Source: Bacteroidaceae bacterium HV4-6-C5C
GTDB taxonomy: Bacteria > Bacteroidota > Bacteroidia > Bacteroidales > Bacteroidaceae
DNA length: 64,000 nucleotides
Reading direction: 5' to 3'
Assembly (NCBI GenBank): GCA_007896885.1
Contig: VOIU01000002.1
Span: 1-64,000 of the forward strand
The notes beneath the pieces were generated by a model. The model saw nothing but the letters and a program-made list of their open reading frames with translations. It was not told where the DNA came from and ran no database searches. Shown piece by piece: positions 46,679-56,454 of this stretch. The position numbers and the translations under genes were made by a program. Every line of letters begins with the position of its first letter. The first letter of the stretch is position 1.

Positions 46679-46686
46679 CAAATATA
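46679..46686 (-). promoter_or_regulatory. -7 element of the patatin gene
   Basis: The minus strand reads TATATTTG (TAnnTTTG), 54 bases before the ATG. Confidence 0.4.
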
Positions 46687-46753
46687 GACATTTGTTTCTA
46701 AATGACATGGTTTCGGTAGTGAAAAACGTCAGGTAAAATGCCTTGAAAAAACA

Positions 46754-46792
46754 AGGGGCATAGCAGCATTTTATCAATGCCACAATGCCCCG
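46754..46792 (-). terminator. Intrinsic terminator after htpG
   Basis: Hairpin with arms GGGGCAT / ATGCCCC about 30 bases downstream of the htpG stop (minus strand); the A-run upstream becomes a T-run. Confidence 0.6.
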
Positions 46793-46821
46793 CAAATATA
46801 TAGTGTGAATAAAGGACGATA

Positions 46822-48867
46822 TTAGATCAGCTCAATACTTCTTTTTACAAAATTATTCAAAGCTTCTCCTTTCAACATGCCATTTTGAAGCAGAGCAAGA
46901 TCAATCAACTGACGGATCACTTTGTTTTTAGCGCCGTAGGTTGCATAGATTTCTGCTTTCTTTTGCTTCAAATCTTCCGATTTCTTCGTTAAATCGTTGA
47001 CTTCGTCTTTCTCTGCAGTAGGAATCTCTTCATCTTTCTTATCTTTCTGCTTGTCTTTCAGTTCTGTAAGGCGATTTTCCACTTCACTGATTTCCTTCTC
47101 TATAGGTTCGATGGCCGTAGCACATTCTTGTTCTTCATTGCTGAGAACCTCCTTTACAAGCTTATGATCGGAATTCAATACCAAATTGAACATATCCGGC
47201 ATTTCACCGTAGAAATTCATACCTCCCTGAATGCTAGCCATTTCTTTCATGCGGCGCATGTACTCGCTTTGGGTAATCATTACCGGTGAAGCATTTTCAC
47301 CTAATGCTTGTGAAGTAATGCTGAATTCAACTTTCTCAATTTTAGGTAATTGGCTTTTGAATACAGCAGAAAGAGCTTCTTGTTTTTCTGCTTCAAGAGT
47401 TTCGGTTTTGCTATCTTCTTTTACTATCAGACTGTCGATCACATCGCTGTCTACGCGGGTAAAACGAGACTTCTCGAATTTTTGCTCAAGCATGCTTACC
47501 ACGGCAATATCCAATTGTCCGTCCATCAACAATACATTGTAGCCCTTGTTTTTGGCAGCTTCAATATAGCTGTACTGCTCGTCTTTGTGATTGGCATACA
47601 AGTAGATAAGATTTCCTTCCTTGTCTGTCTGATTGTCTTTGATAAGCGTCTTGTACTCTTCGAATGTGTAGCATTTGCCATCTGTATCGGTGAAAAGGGC
47701 AAAATCTTTAGCACGGTCATAGAAATCTTCTTGAGTAAGCATTCCATAGTTGATGAATATCTTAAGATCGTTCCACTTTTCTTCAAACTGCTTACGGTCG
47801 CTTTTAAAGATGGATTGTAGGCGGTCGGAAACTTTCTTGGTGATATAAGTCGAGATTTTCTTCACGTTGGAATCACTCTGAAGATAAGAACGGGATACGT
47901 TCAATGGTATATCGGGAGAGTCTAGTACTCCATGCAATAATGTCAGGAAGTCGGGCACGATACCTTCTACAGAATCGGTCACATAAACCTGGTTACAATA
48001 TAGCTGGATCTTGTTTTTGTTTAGTTCGATGTTACTTTTTACTTTCGGGAAGTAGAGGATACCGGTCAGATGGAACGGATAATCTACATTCAGATGAATC
48101 CAGAACAACGGTTCATCGGACATAGGATAAAGATCGCGGTAGAACTTCGTATAGTCTTCATCTTTCAACTCACTGGGTTTCAGTGTCCACAACGGATTGC
48201 TGTTGTTGATGATGTTATCTTCGGCGGTTTCCACTTGTTTACCGTCTTTCCATTCTTTCTTTTTACCGAAAGCTACCGGGATAGCCAGGAAGCTACAATA
48301 TTTCTTCAACAACGAAGATACGCGGGCTTCTTCGAGGAATTCTTTGCAGTCATCGTCGATATATAGCACGATATCCGTACCACGTTCAGCTTTGTCACTG
48401 TCTTCGATGGTAAACTCAGGACTACCGTCGCATGTCCATTTTACAGCTTGTGCACCTTCTTTGCATGATTTAGTGATAATTTCCACCTTTTTTGCAACCA
48501 TAAAAGCCGAATAGAATCCTAAGCCAAAATGTCCGATAATGGCATTGGCGTCATTCTTATACTTTTCCAGGAAGTCATTCGCACCCGAAAAGGCTATCTG
48601 GTTGATGTACTTATCAATTTCTTCTGCAGTAAGACCGATACCACGGTCGGAAACGGTAATCGTTTCTTTGTCTAATGACACGCGAACGGTCAAATCACCC
48701 AATTCACCCTTGTATTCGCCAATAGAAGATAGTGTTTTAAGCTTTTGTGTAGCATCTACTGCATTCGAAACCAACTCACGGAGGAAAATTTCATGATCGC
48801 TGTATAAAAACTTCTTGATTACGGGGAATATATTCTCGGTAGTTACCCCAATATTTCCTTTTTGCAT
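46822..48867 (-). CDS. htpG: Hsp90-family molecular chaperone HtpG
   Basis: This cytosolic chaperone has the N-terminal GHKL ATP site: ELVSNAVDATQKL, DRGIGLTAEEI and IGHFGLGFYSAF. Middle and dimerisation domains follow. A charged acidic/lysine segment (IEKEISEVENRLTELKDKQKDKKDEEI) sits in the C-terminal part and is longer than in E. coli. The start MQKGNIGVTTENIFPVI at 48867 is the conserved one. An upstream in-frame extension crosses the clpC terminator and is not used. 681 aa. Confidence 0.93.
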   Translation of the reverse strand: MQKGNIGVTTENIFPVIKKFLYSDHEIFLRELVSNAVDATQKLKTLSSIGEYKGELGDLTVRVSLDKETITVSDRGIGLTAEEIDKYINQIAFSGANDFLEKYKNDANAIIGHFGLGFYSAFMVAKKVEIITKSCKEGAQAVKWTCDGSPEFTIEDSDKAERGTDIVLYIDDDCKEFLEEARVSSLLKKYCSFLAIPVAFGKKKEWKDGKQVETAEDNIINNSNPLWTLKPSELKDEDYTKFYRDLYPMSDEPLFWIHLNVDYPFHLTGILYFPKVKSNIELNKNKIQLYCNQVYVTDSVEGIVPDFLTLLHGVLDSPDIPLNVSRSYLQSDSNVKKISTYITKKVSDRLQSIFKSDRKQFEEKWNDLKIFINYGMLTQEDFYDRAKDFALFTDTDGKCYTFEEYKTLIKDNQTDKEGNLIYLYANHKDEQYSYIEAAKNKGYNVLLMDGQLDIAVVSMLEQKFEKSRFTRVDSDVIDSLIVKEDSKTETLEAEKQEALSAVFKSQLPKIEKVEFSITSQALGENASPVMITQSEYMRRMKEMASIQGGMNFYGEMPDMFNLVLNSDHKLVKEVLSNEEQECATAIEPIEKEISEVENRLTELKDKQKDKKDEEIPTAEKDEVNDLTKKSEDLKQKKAEIYATYGAKNKVIRQLIDLALLQNGMLKGEALNNFVKRSIELI

Positions 48868-48923
48868 ACTAGTATTGATGTTTTTAGTTAATATTTTAAT
48901 TGTTTGTTTATAGAGAGACAAAA

Positions 48924-48954
48924 AAAATGCCAGTCCTCCACGGACTGACATTTT
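48924..48954 (-). terminator. Hairpin between clpC and htpG
   Basis: Stem ATGCCAGTCC / GGACTGACAT with a short loop and one mismatch, followed on the minus strand by a T-run. It lies between two minus-strand stress genes, so htpG has either its own promoter or partial read-through. Confidence 0.65.
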
Positions 48955-48986
48955 GACGCTTTATTTTTAATAATGCAAATGAGAGT

Positions 48987-51509
48987 TTATACTTTTTTCA
49001 TCTCCAATTCTTGGCCACCTTCTTTAAGTGACACTTGAATCACGTCGCCTTGTTGCAACTCGGAAGAGACGATAAGCTCGGATAATCCGTCCTCGAGGTA
49101 ATTCTGAATGGCACGTTTTAAAGGACGGGCACCAAACTGGACATCGTAGCCTTTTGTTGCAATGAAAGATTTGGCTTCATCATTTACTTCCATTTTATAA
49201 CCCAATGATTCAATGCGGGTATACAATTCTTTTAGCTCAATATCAATGATTTGCTTTATCGCATCCAACGAAAGTTGATCAAAAGTGATGATTTCATCGA
49301 TACGATTGACAAATTCGGGAGCAAACGACTTATTCAGCGCTTTCTGGATGACTCCGCGTGAGTATTCTTTATCATCCGCACGGTTTTGAGCAGAGAATCC
49401 CACGCCACGACCAAAGTCTTTTAATTGGCGGGTACCGATATTGGAAGTCATTATGACAACCGTATTCTTAAAGTCGACTGTTCTGCCATAACTGTCAGTC
49501 AAGCGACCTTCGTCCATTAGCTGTAACAAAATATTAAATACATCTGGATGTGCTTTTTCAATCTCATCCAGCAATACAATAGAGTAGGGTTTACGACGAA
49601 CCTTTTCGGTCAACTGACCACCTTCTTCATAGCCCACATATCCCGGAGGCGCACCAACAAGACGCGATACGGTAAATTTCTCCATATATTCGCTCATGTC
49701 GATGCGAATTAAGGCATCTGTAGAGCCAAACATATATTTAGCCAACTGTTTGGCCAAATGCGTCTTACCAACACCGGTCGGGCCAAGGAATAAGAAGGTT
49801 CCGATAGGTCGGTTAGGATCTTTCAATCCCACACGGCTACGCAAGATCGCTTTTGTTACTTTTTCAATTGCGGGATCCTGGGCTATCACTTTAGACTGCA
49901 ATTCAGCTTTCATTCCAGCCAACTTTACACCTTCTTCCTGGGCCATACGCTGTACGGGGACGCCAGACATCATTGAAACGACATTGGCTATTTCTTCTTC
50001 TCCCACAACTTGGCGATCGTCTTTCAGACGATCTTCCCAGTCGGCTTTCATCTCGTCCAATCGTGTCAAAAGTATTCTTTCGGTGTCACGATAGCTTGCT
50101 GCAAGCTCAAAATTCTGCGATTTTACTGCATCAGCCTTTTGCGTGCGGGCTTCTTCAATAGCAGCTTCTTGTTCTTCTATCTCTTTGGGAACAACGATGT
50201 TAGTCAGATGTACACGCGAACCAGCTTCGTCCAAAGCGTCGATAGCTTTATCCGGGAAGTTGCGGTCGGTGATATAACGGTCTGACAACTTGACACATGC
50301 TTCAAGTGCTTCGTCAGTGTAAGACACATTATGATGGTCTTCGTATTTCTCTTTGATATTCTTAAGAATCTGAAGAGTTTCTTCCGCAGTTGTTGGTTCG
50401 ACCAACACTTTTTGGAAACGACGCTCCAGGGCACCGTCTTTCTCTATATTCTTACGATACTCATCGAGAGTGGTAGCCCCAATGCACTGGATTTCACCAC
50501 GTGCTAGTGCGGGTTTCAACATATTGGCAGCATCCATCGAACCCGCTGCCGCACCGGCACCGACAATCGTATGGATCTCGTCAATAAACAATATGACGTT
50601 AGGGTTCTTCTGTAACTCATTGATAATGGAGCGAATGCGTTCCTCGAATTGACCGCGGTATTTTGTTCCTGCGACAACGGAAGCCATGTCCAGCATCACT
50701 ACCCGTTTATCGAACAATATACGAGATACCTTACGTTGAACTATGCGCAATGCAAGTCCCTCAACGATAGCCGACTTACCCACACCAGGTTCACCTATCA
50801 GAATGGGATTATTTTTCTTTCTGCGGCTAAGTATTTGTGCCAGGCGCTCTATTTCGCGCTCTCTGCCTATCACCGGATCAAGCTTTCCATCCTCAGCGGC
50901 ACGTGTCATGTCAGTACCGAAATTATCTAGTACAGGGGTTTCATTGGTAGGTCTTTTAGATGCAGTCTGAGTAGAAGATGACTGCGATCCGGCTCCTTGC
51001 GAAGAGCGGGATGATGCCATTTCTTCATCTTCGTCTTCATCGTCTTCGGTAAATCCCATGCTGATATTCGGGTTGGGTTTCAATGAGAGCTGATCGAAAA
51101 CAGACTCATAATCCACCTTATTTTCTTCGAGCACTGTGGCTGCAAGGTTGTCTCCATCCTTTAATATGGCCAAAAGCATATGTTCGCTATCGGCTATGTT
51201 ACTCTTCAGTAAACGTGCTTCGAGTATGCACATCTTCAAGATTCGAGCTGTCATGGGAGACAACGGAACTTCCGCATCTGCTAACAGGTCGTCATCTTCA
51301 AATTCTTTTAAAAAGCCTTCTATACGCTTTTTAACTTTCTCCAGATCAATATCCATCTCATGCAATATATCTATAGCCTTTCCTCCACCATCACGCAAGA
51401 TACCAAGCAGAAGGTGTTCCGGGCCGATATAGTTATTCTTCAACCTATTGGCTTCTTCTTTGCTATAAGTGATTATATCTGAGACTCTTTGTGAAAACTG
51501 ACTATTCAT
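48987..51509 (-). CDS. clpC: ClpC-type AAA+ unfoldase of the Clp protease
   Basis: The 840 aa protein has an N-terminal double Clp repeat ([20 protein letters not shown]), a first AAA domain ([15 protein letters not shown]) and a UVR-type middle coiled coil ([14 protein letters not shown]). The second AAA domain ([15 protein letters not shown]) and the ClpP-contact region follow. It is the ClpC class rather than ClpA or ClpB. Its start is preceded by a strong Shine-Dalgarno GGAAGGAG and a minus-strand -7 element TATATTTG (51548-51555). A four-unit palindrome array lies farther upstream. Confidence 0.95.
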   Translation of the reverse strand: MNSQFSQRVSDIITYSKEEANRLKNNYIGPEHLLLGILRDGGGKAIDILHEMDIDLEKVKKRIEGFLKEFEDDDLLADAEVPLSPMTARILKMCILEARLLKSNIADSEHMLLAILKDGDNLAATVLEENKVDYESVFDQLSLKPNPNISMGFTEDDEDEDEEMASSRSSQGAGSQSSSTQTASKRPTNETPVLDNFGTDMTRAAEDGKLDPVIGREREIERLAQILSRRKKNNPILIGEPGVGKSAIVEGLALRIVQRKVSRILFDKRVVMLDMASVVAGTKYRGQFEERIRSIINELQKNPNVILFIDEIHTIVGAGAAAGSMDAANMLKPALARGEIQCIGATTLDEYRKNIEKDGALERRFQKVLVEPTTAEETLQILKNIKEKYEDHHNVSYTDEALEACVKLSDRYITDRNFPDKAIDALDEAGSRVHLTNIVVPKEIEEQEAAIEEARTQKADAVKSQNFELAASYRDTERILLTRLDEMKADWEDRLKDDRQVVGEEEIANVVSMMSGVPVQRMAQEEGVKLAGMKAELQSKVIAQDPAIEKVTKAILRSRVGLKDPNRPIGTFLFLGPTGVGKTHLAKQLAKYMFGSTDALIRIDMSEYMEKFTVSRLVGAPPGYVGYEEGGQLTEKVRRKPYSIVLLDEIEKAHPDVFNILLQLMDEGRLTDSYGRTVDFKNTVVIMTSNIGTRQLKDFGRGVGFSAQNRADDKEYSRGVIQKALNKSFAPEFVNRIDEIITFDQLSLDAIKQIIDIELKELYTRIESLGYKMEVNDEAKSFIATKGYDVQFGARPLKRAIQNYLEDGLSELIVSSELQQGDVIQVSLKEGGQELEMKKV

Positions 51510-51547
51510 ACTTAATCTCCTTCCTTAAAATAAGGGTTATCCTTGGG

Positions 51548-51555
51548 CAAATATA
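51548..51555 (-). promoter_or_regulatory. -7 element of clpC
   Basis: The minus strand reads TATATTTG (TAnnTTTG). The leader is about 32 bases and includes the Shine-Dalgarno. Confidence 0.5.
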
Positions 51556-51738
51556 ACTTAAATCTCAATTCGCACCCTGTTTTCTTTTATTATTTTAGCA
51601 TACAAATCCCGTGCCATAAATAAGAAACACTTAAAAAGGCAAAACGGTTCTGTAGAGGTAAAACTTGTTTTATTTATTATTTAGCGCGACTTAATATCTA
51701 TTCCTCTATGCGTTATAACCCTTTATAATAGAGCGTTT

Positions 51739-51832
51739 GTCCTTTGACACGGGAGTGTCGAACGTATGCCACTTGGCTGTCAAAGCTTTGCCACTATCGT
51801 GTCAAACGTGTGCCACAATAGTGGCAAAGGAC
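51739..51832. repeat. Four tandem 22-bp palindromic units (operator-like array)
   Basis: The palindrome TTTGnCAC-N4-GTGnCAAA occurs at 51743-51762, 51765-51784, 51787-51806 and 51809-51828, each separated by 2 bases (CG, GC, CG). Half-sites start at 743, 755, 765, 777, 787, 799, 809 and 821 (offsets from 51000), an exact 12/10 alternation. The outer ends GTCCTTTGACAC (51739-51750) and GTGGCAAAGGAC (51821-51832) are inverted copies with one mismatch. The central four bases differ in every unit (GGGA, TTGG, TATC, AATA), whereas the arms are kept. Confidence 0.9.
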
Positions 51833-52120
51833 TTATAATAGGTTAAGTAGGCTAATAAAGTACTTTTAAAACCTTTTAACTTACAGTATAATAGTTATTT
51901 ATGCTTCATGTTTTAATCTTTTATAGCGGTTTGAATTGCGAATCATCGTATTTGCCGCTTGGTTAATTTAATATATAAAAAGAGGTGTAAAGATAGATTA
52001 GCCGAGTCCCTCTGCCAAAACAAGTTTATGAATGAAAAACTTTTGTATATCGTAAAAAAGCAGTAATTTAGCGTGATTTTTCATGAACCGTAAGAATGTA
52101 TAATCAATATTATATTTTAA

Positions 52121-54712
52121 ATGCTTGAACAAGACAGAATTATAAAAATCAACATTGAGGAGGAAATGAAGTCATCATACATTGACTATTCTATGTCAGT
52201 CATTGTATCACGTGCCCTTCCAGATGTTAGAGATGGTTTCAAGCCTGTTCATCGCCGAATACTTTTCGGTATGATGGGATTGGGAAACACGTCGGATAAG
52301 CCTTATAAGAAATCAGCCAGAGTCGTAGGTGAAGTTTTAGGTAAATACCATCCCCACGGAGACTCATCCGTATATGGCGCTTTGGTACGTATGGCACAAC
52401 CTTGGGCTATGCGATATATGCTGGTGGATGGTCAAGGCAATTACGGTTCGGTAGATGGTGACAGTGCAGCGGCTATGCGTTACACGGAGTGTCGCCTTCA
52501 AAAGATCGGAGAAGATATGATGCAGGACATTGACAAAGAGACAGTCAATATGCAAAATAACTTCGATGATTCTCTACAGGAACCTACCGTTATGCCAACC
52601 CGCATACCCAATTTGCTTATTAATGGAGCATCCGGTATTGCAGTAGGTATGGCTACAAATATGCCGACTCACAATCTTTCTGAAGTTATCGATGCTTGCG
52701 TGGCCTATGTGGACAACAAAGATATCGATATCGAGGAGTTAATGAAATATGTAAAAGCTCCGGATTTTCCTACCGGTGGTTATATATATGGTATGAGTGG
52801 TGTGCGTGAAGCTTTCCTTACCGGTCGTGGACGCGTTATAATGCGTGCAAAGGCTGAAATTGAAACAGCTTCTACGCATGACAAGATTATCATCACTGAA
52901 ATACCTTACAACGTAAATAAAGCCGAACTTATCAAGACGATAGCAGATTTGGCTAATGATAAAAAAATTGAAGGAATTTCTAATGCAAACGATGAGTCAG
53001 ACCGTCAAGGTATGCGTATTGTAATTGATGTGAAACGTGATGCCAACGCTGGTGTTGTGTTGAACAAACTTTATAAGATGACTCAATTACAATCTTCGTT
53101 CAGTGTGAACAATGTGGCATTGGTGCATGGACGTCCCCGTTTGTTAAACCTGAGAGATCTCATCAAGTACTTTGTAGAGCATCGTCATGAAGTAGTTATT
53201 CGTCGTACTGAATATGATTTACGTAAAGCCAAAGAACGTGCCCATATTCTCGAAGGTTTAATCATAGCTTCTGACAATATTGACGAAGTAATTCGTATTA
53301 TTCGTGCTGCTAAAACGCCTAACGACGCAATAAGCGGATTGATAGAACGTTTCCAATTGAGCGACCTCCAATCCCGTGCTATCGTTGAGATGCGTCTCCG
53401 TCAGCTTACCGGCCTGATGCAAGATCAACTTCATGCAGAATATCAGGAAGTAATGAAGCAAATAGCTTATTACGAAGAAATTCTGTCTAACGATGATCTT
53501 TGCCGTAAGGTAATTAAAGATGAATTGCTTGAAATCAAAGCCAAATATGGTGATCAAAGACGTTCGGAAATCGTATATGCTTCCGAAGAATTCAATCCGG
53601 AAGATTTTTATGCCGATGATGAAATGATCATTACGATTTCTCACATGGGCTATATTAAACGTACTCCATTGAGTGAATTCCGTTCACAAAACCGCGGTGG
53701 GGTAGGCTCTAAGGGTACTGATACACGTGATGAGGACTTTATTGAGCATATTTATCCCGCTACGATGCACAACACCATGATGTTCTTTACCCAGAAAGGT
53801 AAGTGCTACTGGTTGAAAGTGTACGAAATACCTGAAGGCTCTAAGAATTCAAAAGGACGTGCCATTCAAAACTTATTGAACATTGATCCGGATGATGCAG
53901 TAAATGCATATTTGCGTGTTAAGAGCCTGTCCGATGAAGAATATATCAACAGCCATTATGTCGTATTCTGTACGAAGAAGGGTGTTATCAAGAAAACATT
54001 ACTCGAGCAATATTCACGTCCTCGCCAAAATGGTGTCAACGCTATTCTTATTCGTGAAGATGACCGGGTAATAGAAGTTCGGATGACAGACGGTGACAAT
54101 GAAATTATCATAGCCAACAAGAACGGGCGCGCGATACGTTTCAATGAGAATGCCGTACGTGTGATGGGGCGTAGTGCTACCGGTGTACGTGGTATAACGC
54201 TTGACGAAGATGGTGATGACGAAGTTGTTGGAATGATTTGTATCAAGGATCCTGAAGTAGAAACCATAATGGTGGTTTCGGAACAAGGATATGGTAAACG
54301 TTCTGATATTGAGGACTACCGTAAGACAAATCGTGGAGGAAAGGGCGTTAAGACGATGAATGTTACCGATAAAACAGGTAAATTGGTCGCTATTAAGTCT
54401 GTAACTGATGATAACGATTTGATGATTATCAATAAGTCCGGTATAACGATCCGCCTGAAAGTTGGTGATGTACGAATTATGGGTCGTGCTACACAAGGAG
54501 TTCGCCTGATTAATTTGGAAAAACGTAACGACGAAATAGGTTCTGTATGTAAAGTAACATCCGAGAACCTTGAAGATGAAATACCATCTGACCTTGACAA
54601 TGAGTTGGTTTCTACTGCCGTTTTAGGAGAATTGAATGCCGATTCAAAAAATGATCCGGAGATCGATAGCAACGAGAATGAAGATCAAACGAATGAGGAA
54701 AATGAGGAATAG
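52121..54712 (+). CDS. gyrA: DNA gyrase subunit A
   Basis: This subunit breaks and rejoins DNA in the GyrA2B2 topoisomerase. The winged-helix region has [17 protein letters not shown]. The catalytic tyrosine is in AAAMRYTE. The C-terminal wrapping beta-propeller has a GyrA-box-like [14 protein letters not shown]. An acidic tail ends the 863 aa protein. In the quinolone region the key serine is Ser82, the usual sensitive residue. Residue 86 (E. coli 87) is Gly where many bacteria have Asp or Glu. The start matches the conserved [27 protein letters not shown]. Confidence 0.97.
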   Translation: MLEQDRIIKINIEEEMKSSYIDYSMSVIVSRALPDVRDGFKPVHRRILFGMMGLGNTSDKPYKKSARVVGEVLGKYHPHGDSSVYGALVRMAQPWAMRYMLVDGQGNYGSVDGDSAAAMRYTECRLQKIGEDMMQDIDKETVNMQNNFDDSLQEPTVMPTRIPNLLINGASGIAVGMATNMPTHNLSEVIDACVAYVDNKDIDIEELMKYVKAPDFPTGGYIYGMSGVREAFLTGRGRVIMRAKAEIETASTHDKIIITEIPYNVNKAELIKTIADLANDKKIEGISNANDESDRQGMRIVIDVKRDANAGVVLNKLYKMTQLQSSFSVNNVALVHGRPRLLNLRDLIKYFVEHRHEVVIRRTEYDLRKAKERAHILEGLIIASDNIDEVIRIIRAAKTPNDAISGLIERFQLSDLQSRAIVEMRLRQLTGLMQDQLHAEYQEVMKQIAYYEEILSNDDLCRKVIKDELLEIKAKYGDQRRSEIVYASEEFNPEDFYADDEMIITISHMGYIKRTPLSEFRSQNRGGVGSKGTDTRDEDFIEHIYPATMHNTMMFFTQKGKCYWLKVYEIPEGSKNSKGRAIQNLLNIDPDDAVNAYLRVKSLSDEEYINSHYVVFCTKKGVIKKTLLEQYSRPRQNGVNAILIREDDRVIEVRMTDGDNEIIIANKNGRAIRFNENAVRVMGRSATGVRGITLDEDGDDEVVGMICIKDPEVETIMVVSEQGYGKRSDIEDYRKTNRGGKGVKTMNVTDKTGKLVAIKSVTDDNDLMIINKSGITIRLKVGDVRIMGRATQGVRLINLEKRNDEIGSVCKVTSENLEDEIPSDLDNELVSTAVLGELNADSKNDPEIDSNENEDQTNEENEE

Positions 54713-54743
54713 ACATAGTATTAATTTTAATTTAACGACTATC

Positions 54744-55961
54744 ATGAAAAGAGTATTATTTTCAGTGATTTTACTCCTTGCAGCTGGCTTTACCTTTGCT
54801 CAGGTAAAGAACGTTAAAGATGCCAAGAGCATTGCTAGCGATGTAAAGCCTGATTTTGCAAAAGCAGAAGAACTAATTAAATCAGCTTTAACTAATCCTG
54901 AGACACAAAACGATCCTGAAACATGGGACGTTGCAGGGTTTATTCAAAAGCGTATTAATGAGAAGCAAATGGAAAACGCATATTTAAAGAAACCTTATGA
55001 TACGCTGAAGGTTTATAATAGTGCGTTAAACATGTGTAAGTATTACTTCAAGTGTGATGAACTTGCGCAAGTTCCTAATGAAAAAGGAAAAATTAAGAAC
55101 AAGTACAGAAAGCCAAACGCTGCGTCAATCTTATCAGAACGTCCTAACTTGATCAATGGTGGTATCCAATATTTCAACTTGAATAAGAACAAAGAAGCAC
55201 TTGATTTCTTTGGTGCTTATGTAGATATTGCTGCTAATCCGATGTTCGCTGATCAGGATTTATTAAAGAAAGATACTGTATTACCTCAAATAGCATATTA
55301 TGCAAGTTTAGCTGCGACTAAGTTGGAGGACTATCCAAGTGTTTTGAAATATGCTCCTTATGCTGCAAACGATAAAGAAGTAGGAAAGTATGCTATGGAA
55401 TTTGTATCTACTGCTTTGAAAGCACAAGGCGATACTGTAAAATGGGTAGCTTCTTTAAAAGAAGGTATCTTGAAACATCCTGAACATTCATTCTTCTTTG
55501 GCCATCTTATTGATTACTATTCTAATCATAACAAGTATGATGAAGCAATGCAATTTGCTGATGATATGTTGGCTAAAGATCCTAAGAATGCATTTTTCTT
55601 GTATGTGAAAGGTTATCTTTATCACAATATGAAAGACTACAATAAAGCTATTGAGTTCTATGGAAAGACAACTGAAGTAGATCCTAATTATGCTGAAGCA
55701 TTTTCTAATATGGGGCTAATTTATTGCTTACAAGCTCAAGAGTTTTCAGAAAAAGCATCGACTAATGTGAATGATCCGAAATACAAAGCTGATCAAGCTA
55801 CTTTGAAAGGTTTTTATGAAAAGGCTAGGCCTTGCTATGAAAAAGCAAGAGCTTTGAAACCGGATCAAAAAGATTTATGGATGAATGGCCTTTACCGTGT
55901 TTATTACAACTTAGGTATGGGTAAGGAATTTGACGAAATTGAAAAGTTAATGCAGAACTAA
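54744..55961 (+). CDS. Secreted tetratricopeptide-repeat protein
   Basis: The 405 aa protein has a signal peptide (MKRVLFSVILLLAAGFTFAQ) and several TPR units, the clearest being YLYHNMKDYNKAIEFYGKT followed by DPNYAEAFSNMGLIYCLQA. TPRs mediate protein contacts, and the partner is unknown. The start at 54744 is chosen because it begins the signal peptide. The in-frame extension to 54636 lies inside gyrA. It is 31 bases after gyrA and may be cotranscribed. A terminator follows at 55986-56015. Confidence 0.75.
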   Translation: MKRVLFSVILLLAAGFTFAQVKNVKDAKSIASDVKPDFAKAEELIKSALTNPETQNDPETWDVAGFIQKRINEKQMENAYLKKPYDTLKVYNSALNMCKYYFKCDELAQVPNEKGKIKNKYRKPNAASILSERPNLINGGIQYFNLNKNKEALDFFGAYVDIAANPMFADQDLLKKDTVLPQIAYYASLAATKLEDYPSVLKYAPYAANDKEVGKYAMEFVSTALKAQGDTVKWVASLKEGILKHPEHSFFFGHLIDYYSNHNKYDEAMQFADDMLAKDPKNAFFLYVKGYLYHNMKDYNKAIEFYGKTTEVDPNYAEAFSNMGLIYCLQAQEFSEKASTNVNDPKYKADQATLKGFYEKARPCYEKARALKPDQKDLWMNGLYRVYYNLGMGKEFDEIEKLMQN

Positions 55962-55985
55962 TTAATAGTTTCCATATAACGAATG

Positions 55986-56015
55986 AAGGCTGTCTCATTT
56001 TCTTGAGATGGCCTT
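55986..56015 (+). terminator. Intrinsic terminator after the TPR gene
   Basis: Stem AAGGCTGTCTCA (55986-55997) / TGAGATGGCCTT (56004-56015), then a T-run. Confidence 0.8.
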
Positions 56016-56267
56016 TTTTTTCTCTTAATTCAAATCTCCCGGATAATTGAATATACTCTTTATATCTGTCCTATAAGTGCGGTCTAAGTATGCGACCTAG
56101 GATTCATAAAATGGGAAAACTCAAAAGTTATAGCTTTGTTGTATCCGGCACATTTGCAGCTTCAAGTTTCGTGTGTAGTTTACGAATCTTATAGGTAGAA
56201 TGCTTAAACGATTTTTATTTCTTTTTTCTGTCGATAGTCTTTTTATGCAACCGACTACTTATCAAAT

Positions 56268-56329
56268 ATTCTTCTGCTTCAAAGATTCTTTTATTACAGA
56301 AGAATGTGAGAACAAAGAATCTTTGAAGC
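56268..56329. repeat. Two overlapping inverted repeats (mutually exclusive hairpins)
   Basis: ATTCTTCTG (56268-56276) pairs with CAGAAGAAT (56297-56305). GCTTCAAAGATTCTTT (56276-56291) pairs with AAAGAATCTTTGAAGC (56314-56329), a perfect 16-bp stem. The left arm of the second lies in the loop of the first, and they share base 56276. Confidence 0.7.
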
Positions 56330-56342
56330 TTTTGATAAAAAA

Positions 56343-56378
56343 AACCTCCCCATCTGAAGTAAATTAGATGGGGAGGTT
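56343..56378 (-). terminator. Intrinsic terminator of the universal-stress gene
   Basis: Perfect 13-bp stem AACCTCCCCATCT / AGATGGGGAGGTT. The upstream A-run gives a T-run on the minus strand. It lies about 75 bases downstream of the stop. Confidence 0.8.
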
Positions 56379-56454
56379 AGTTGTTATAAATGCGCTTGTT
56401 TTATATTAAACATAATGTATATTATTTCTTTAAAATGCTTTTGATATTTAGGCA

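Larger units (their letters stand above)
51510..52120. other. Divergent clpC-gyrA intergenic region with palindrome array
   Basis: 611 bases. The clpC promoter (51548-51555) is near its left end. The tandem palindrome array (51739-51832) sits about 230 bases from clpC and 290 from gyrA, flanked by TTATAATAG at 51723-51731 and 51833-51841. The rest (51842-52120) is AT-rich. No clear TAnnTTTG is seen close to gyrA. Confidence 0.7.
55962..56454. other. Intergenic region with three hairpins
   Basis: 493 bases. It holds a terminator at 55986-56015, an inverted-repeat pair with overlapping alternatives at 56268-56329 and a minus-strand terminator at 56343-56378. 56020-56260 holds no recognisable gene. 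Confidence 0.6.

Noticed and set aside
51739..51832. Possible CRISPR or CIRCE (HrcA) element
   Set aside because: The repeats are 22-bp palindromes with 2-base gaps and no spacers. The sequence does not match CIRCE (TTAGCACTC-N9-GAGTGCTAA).
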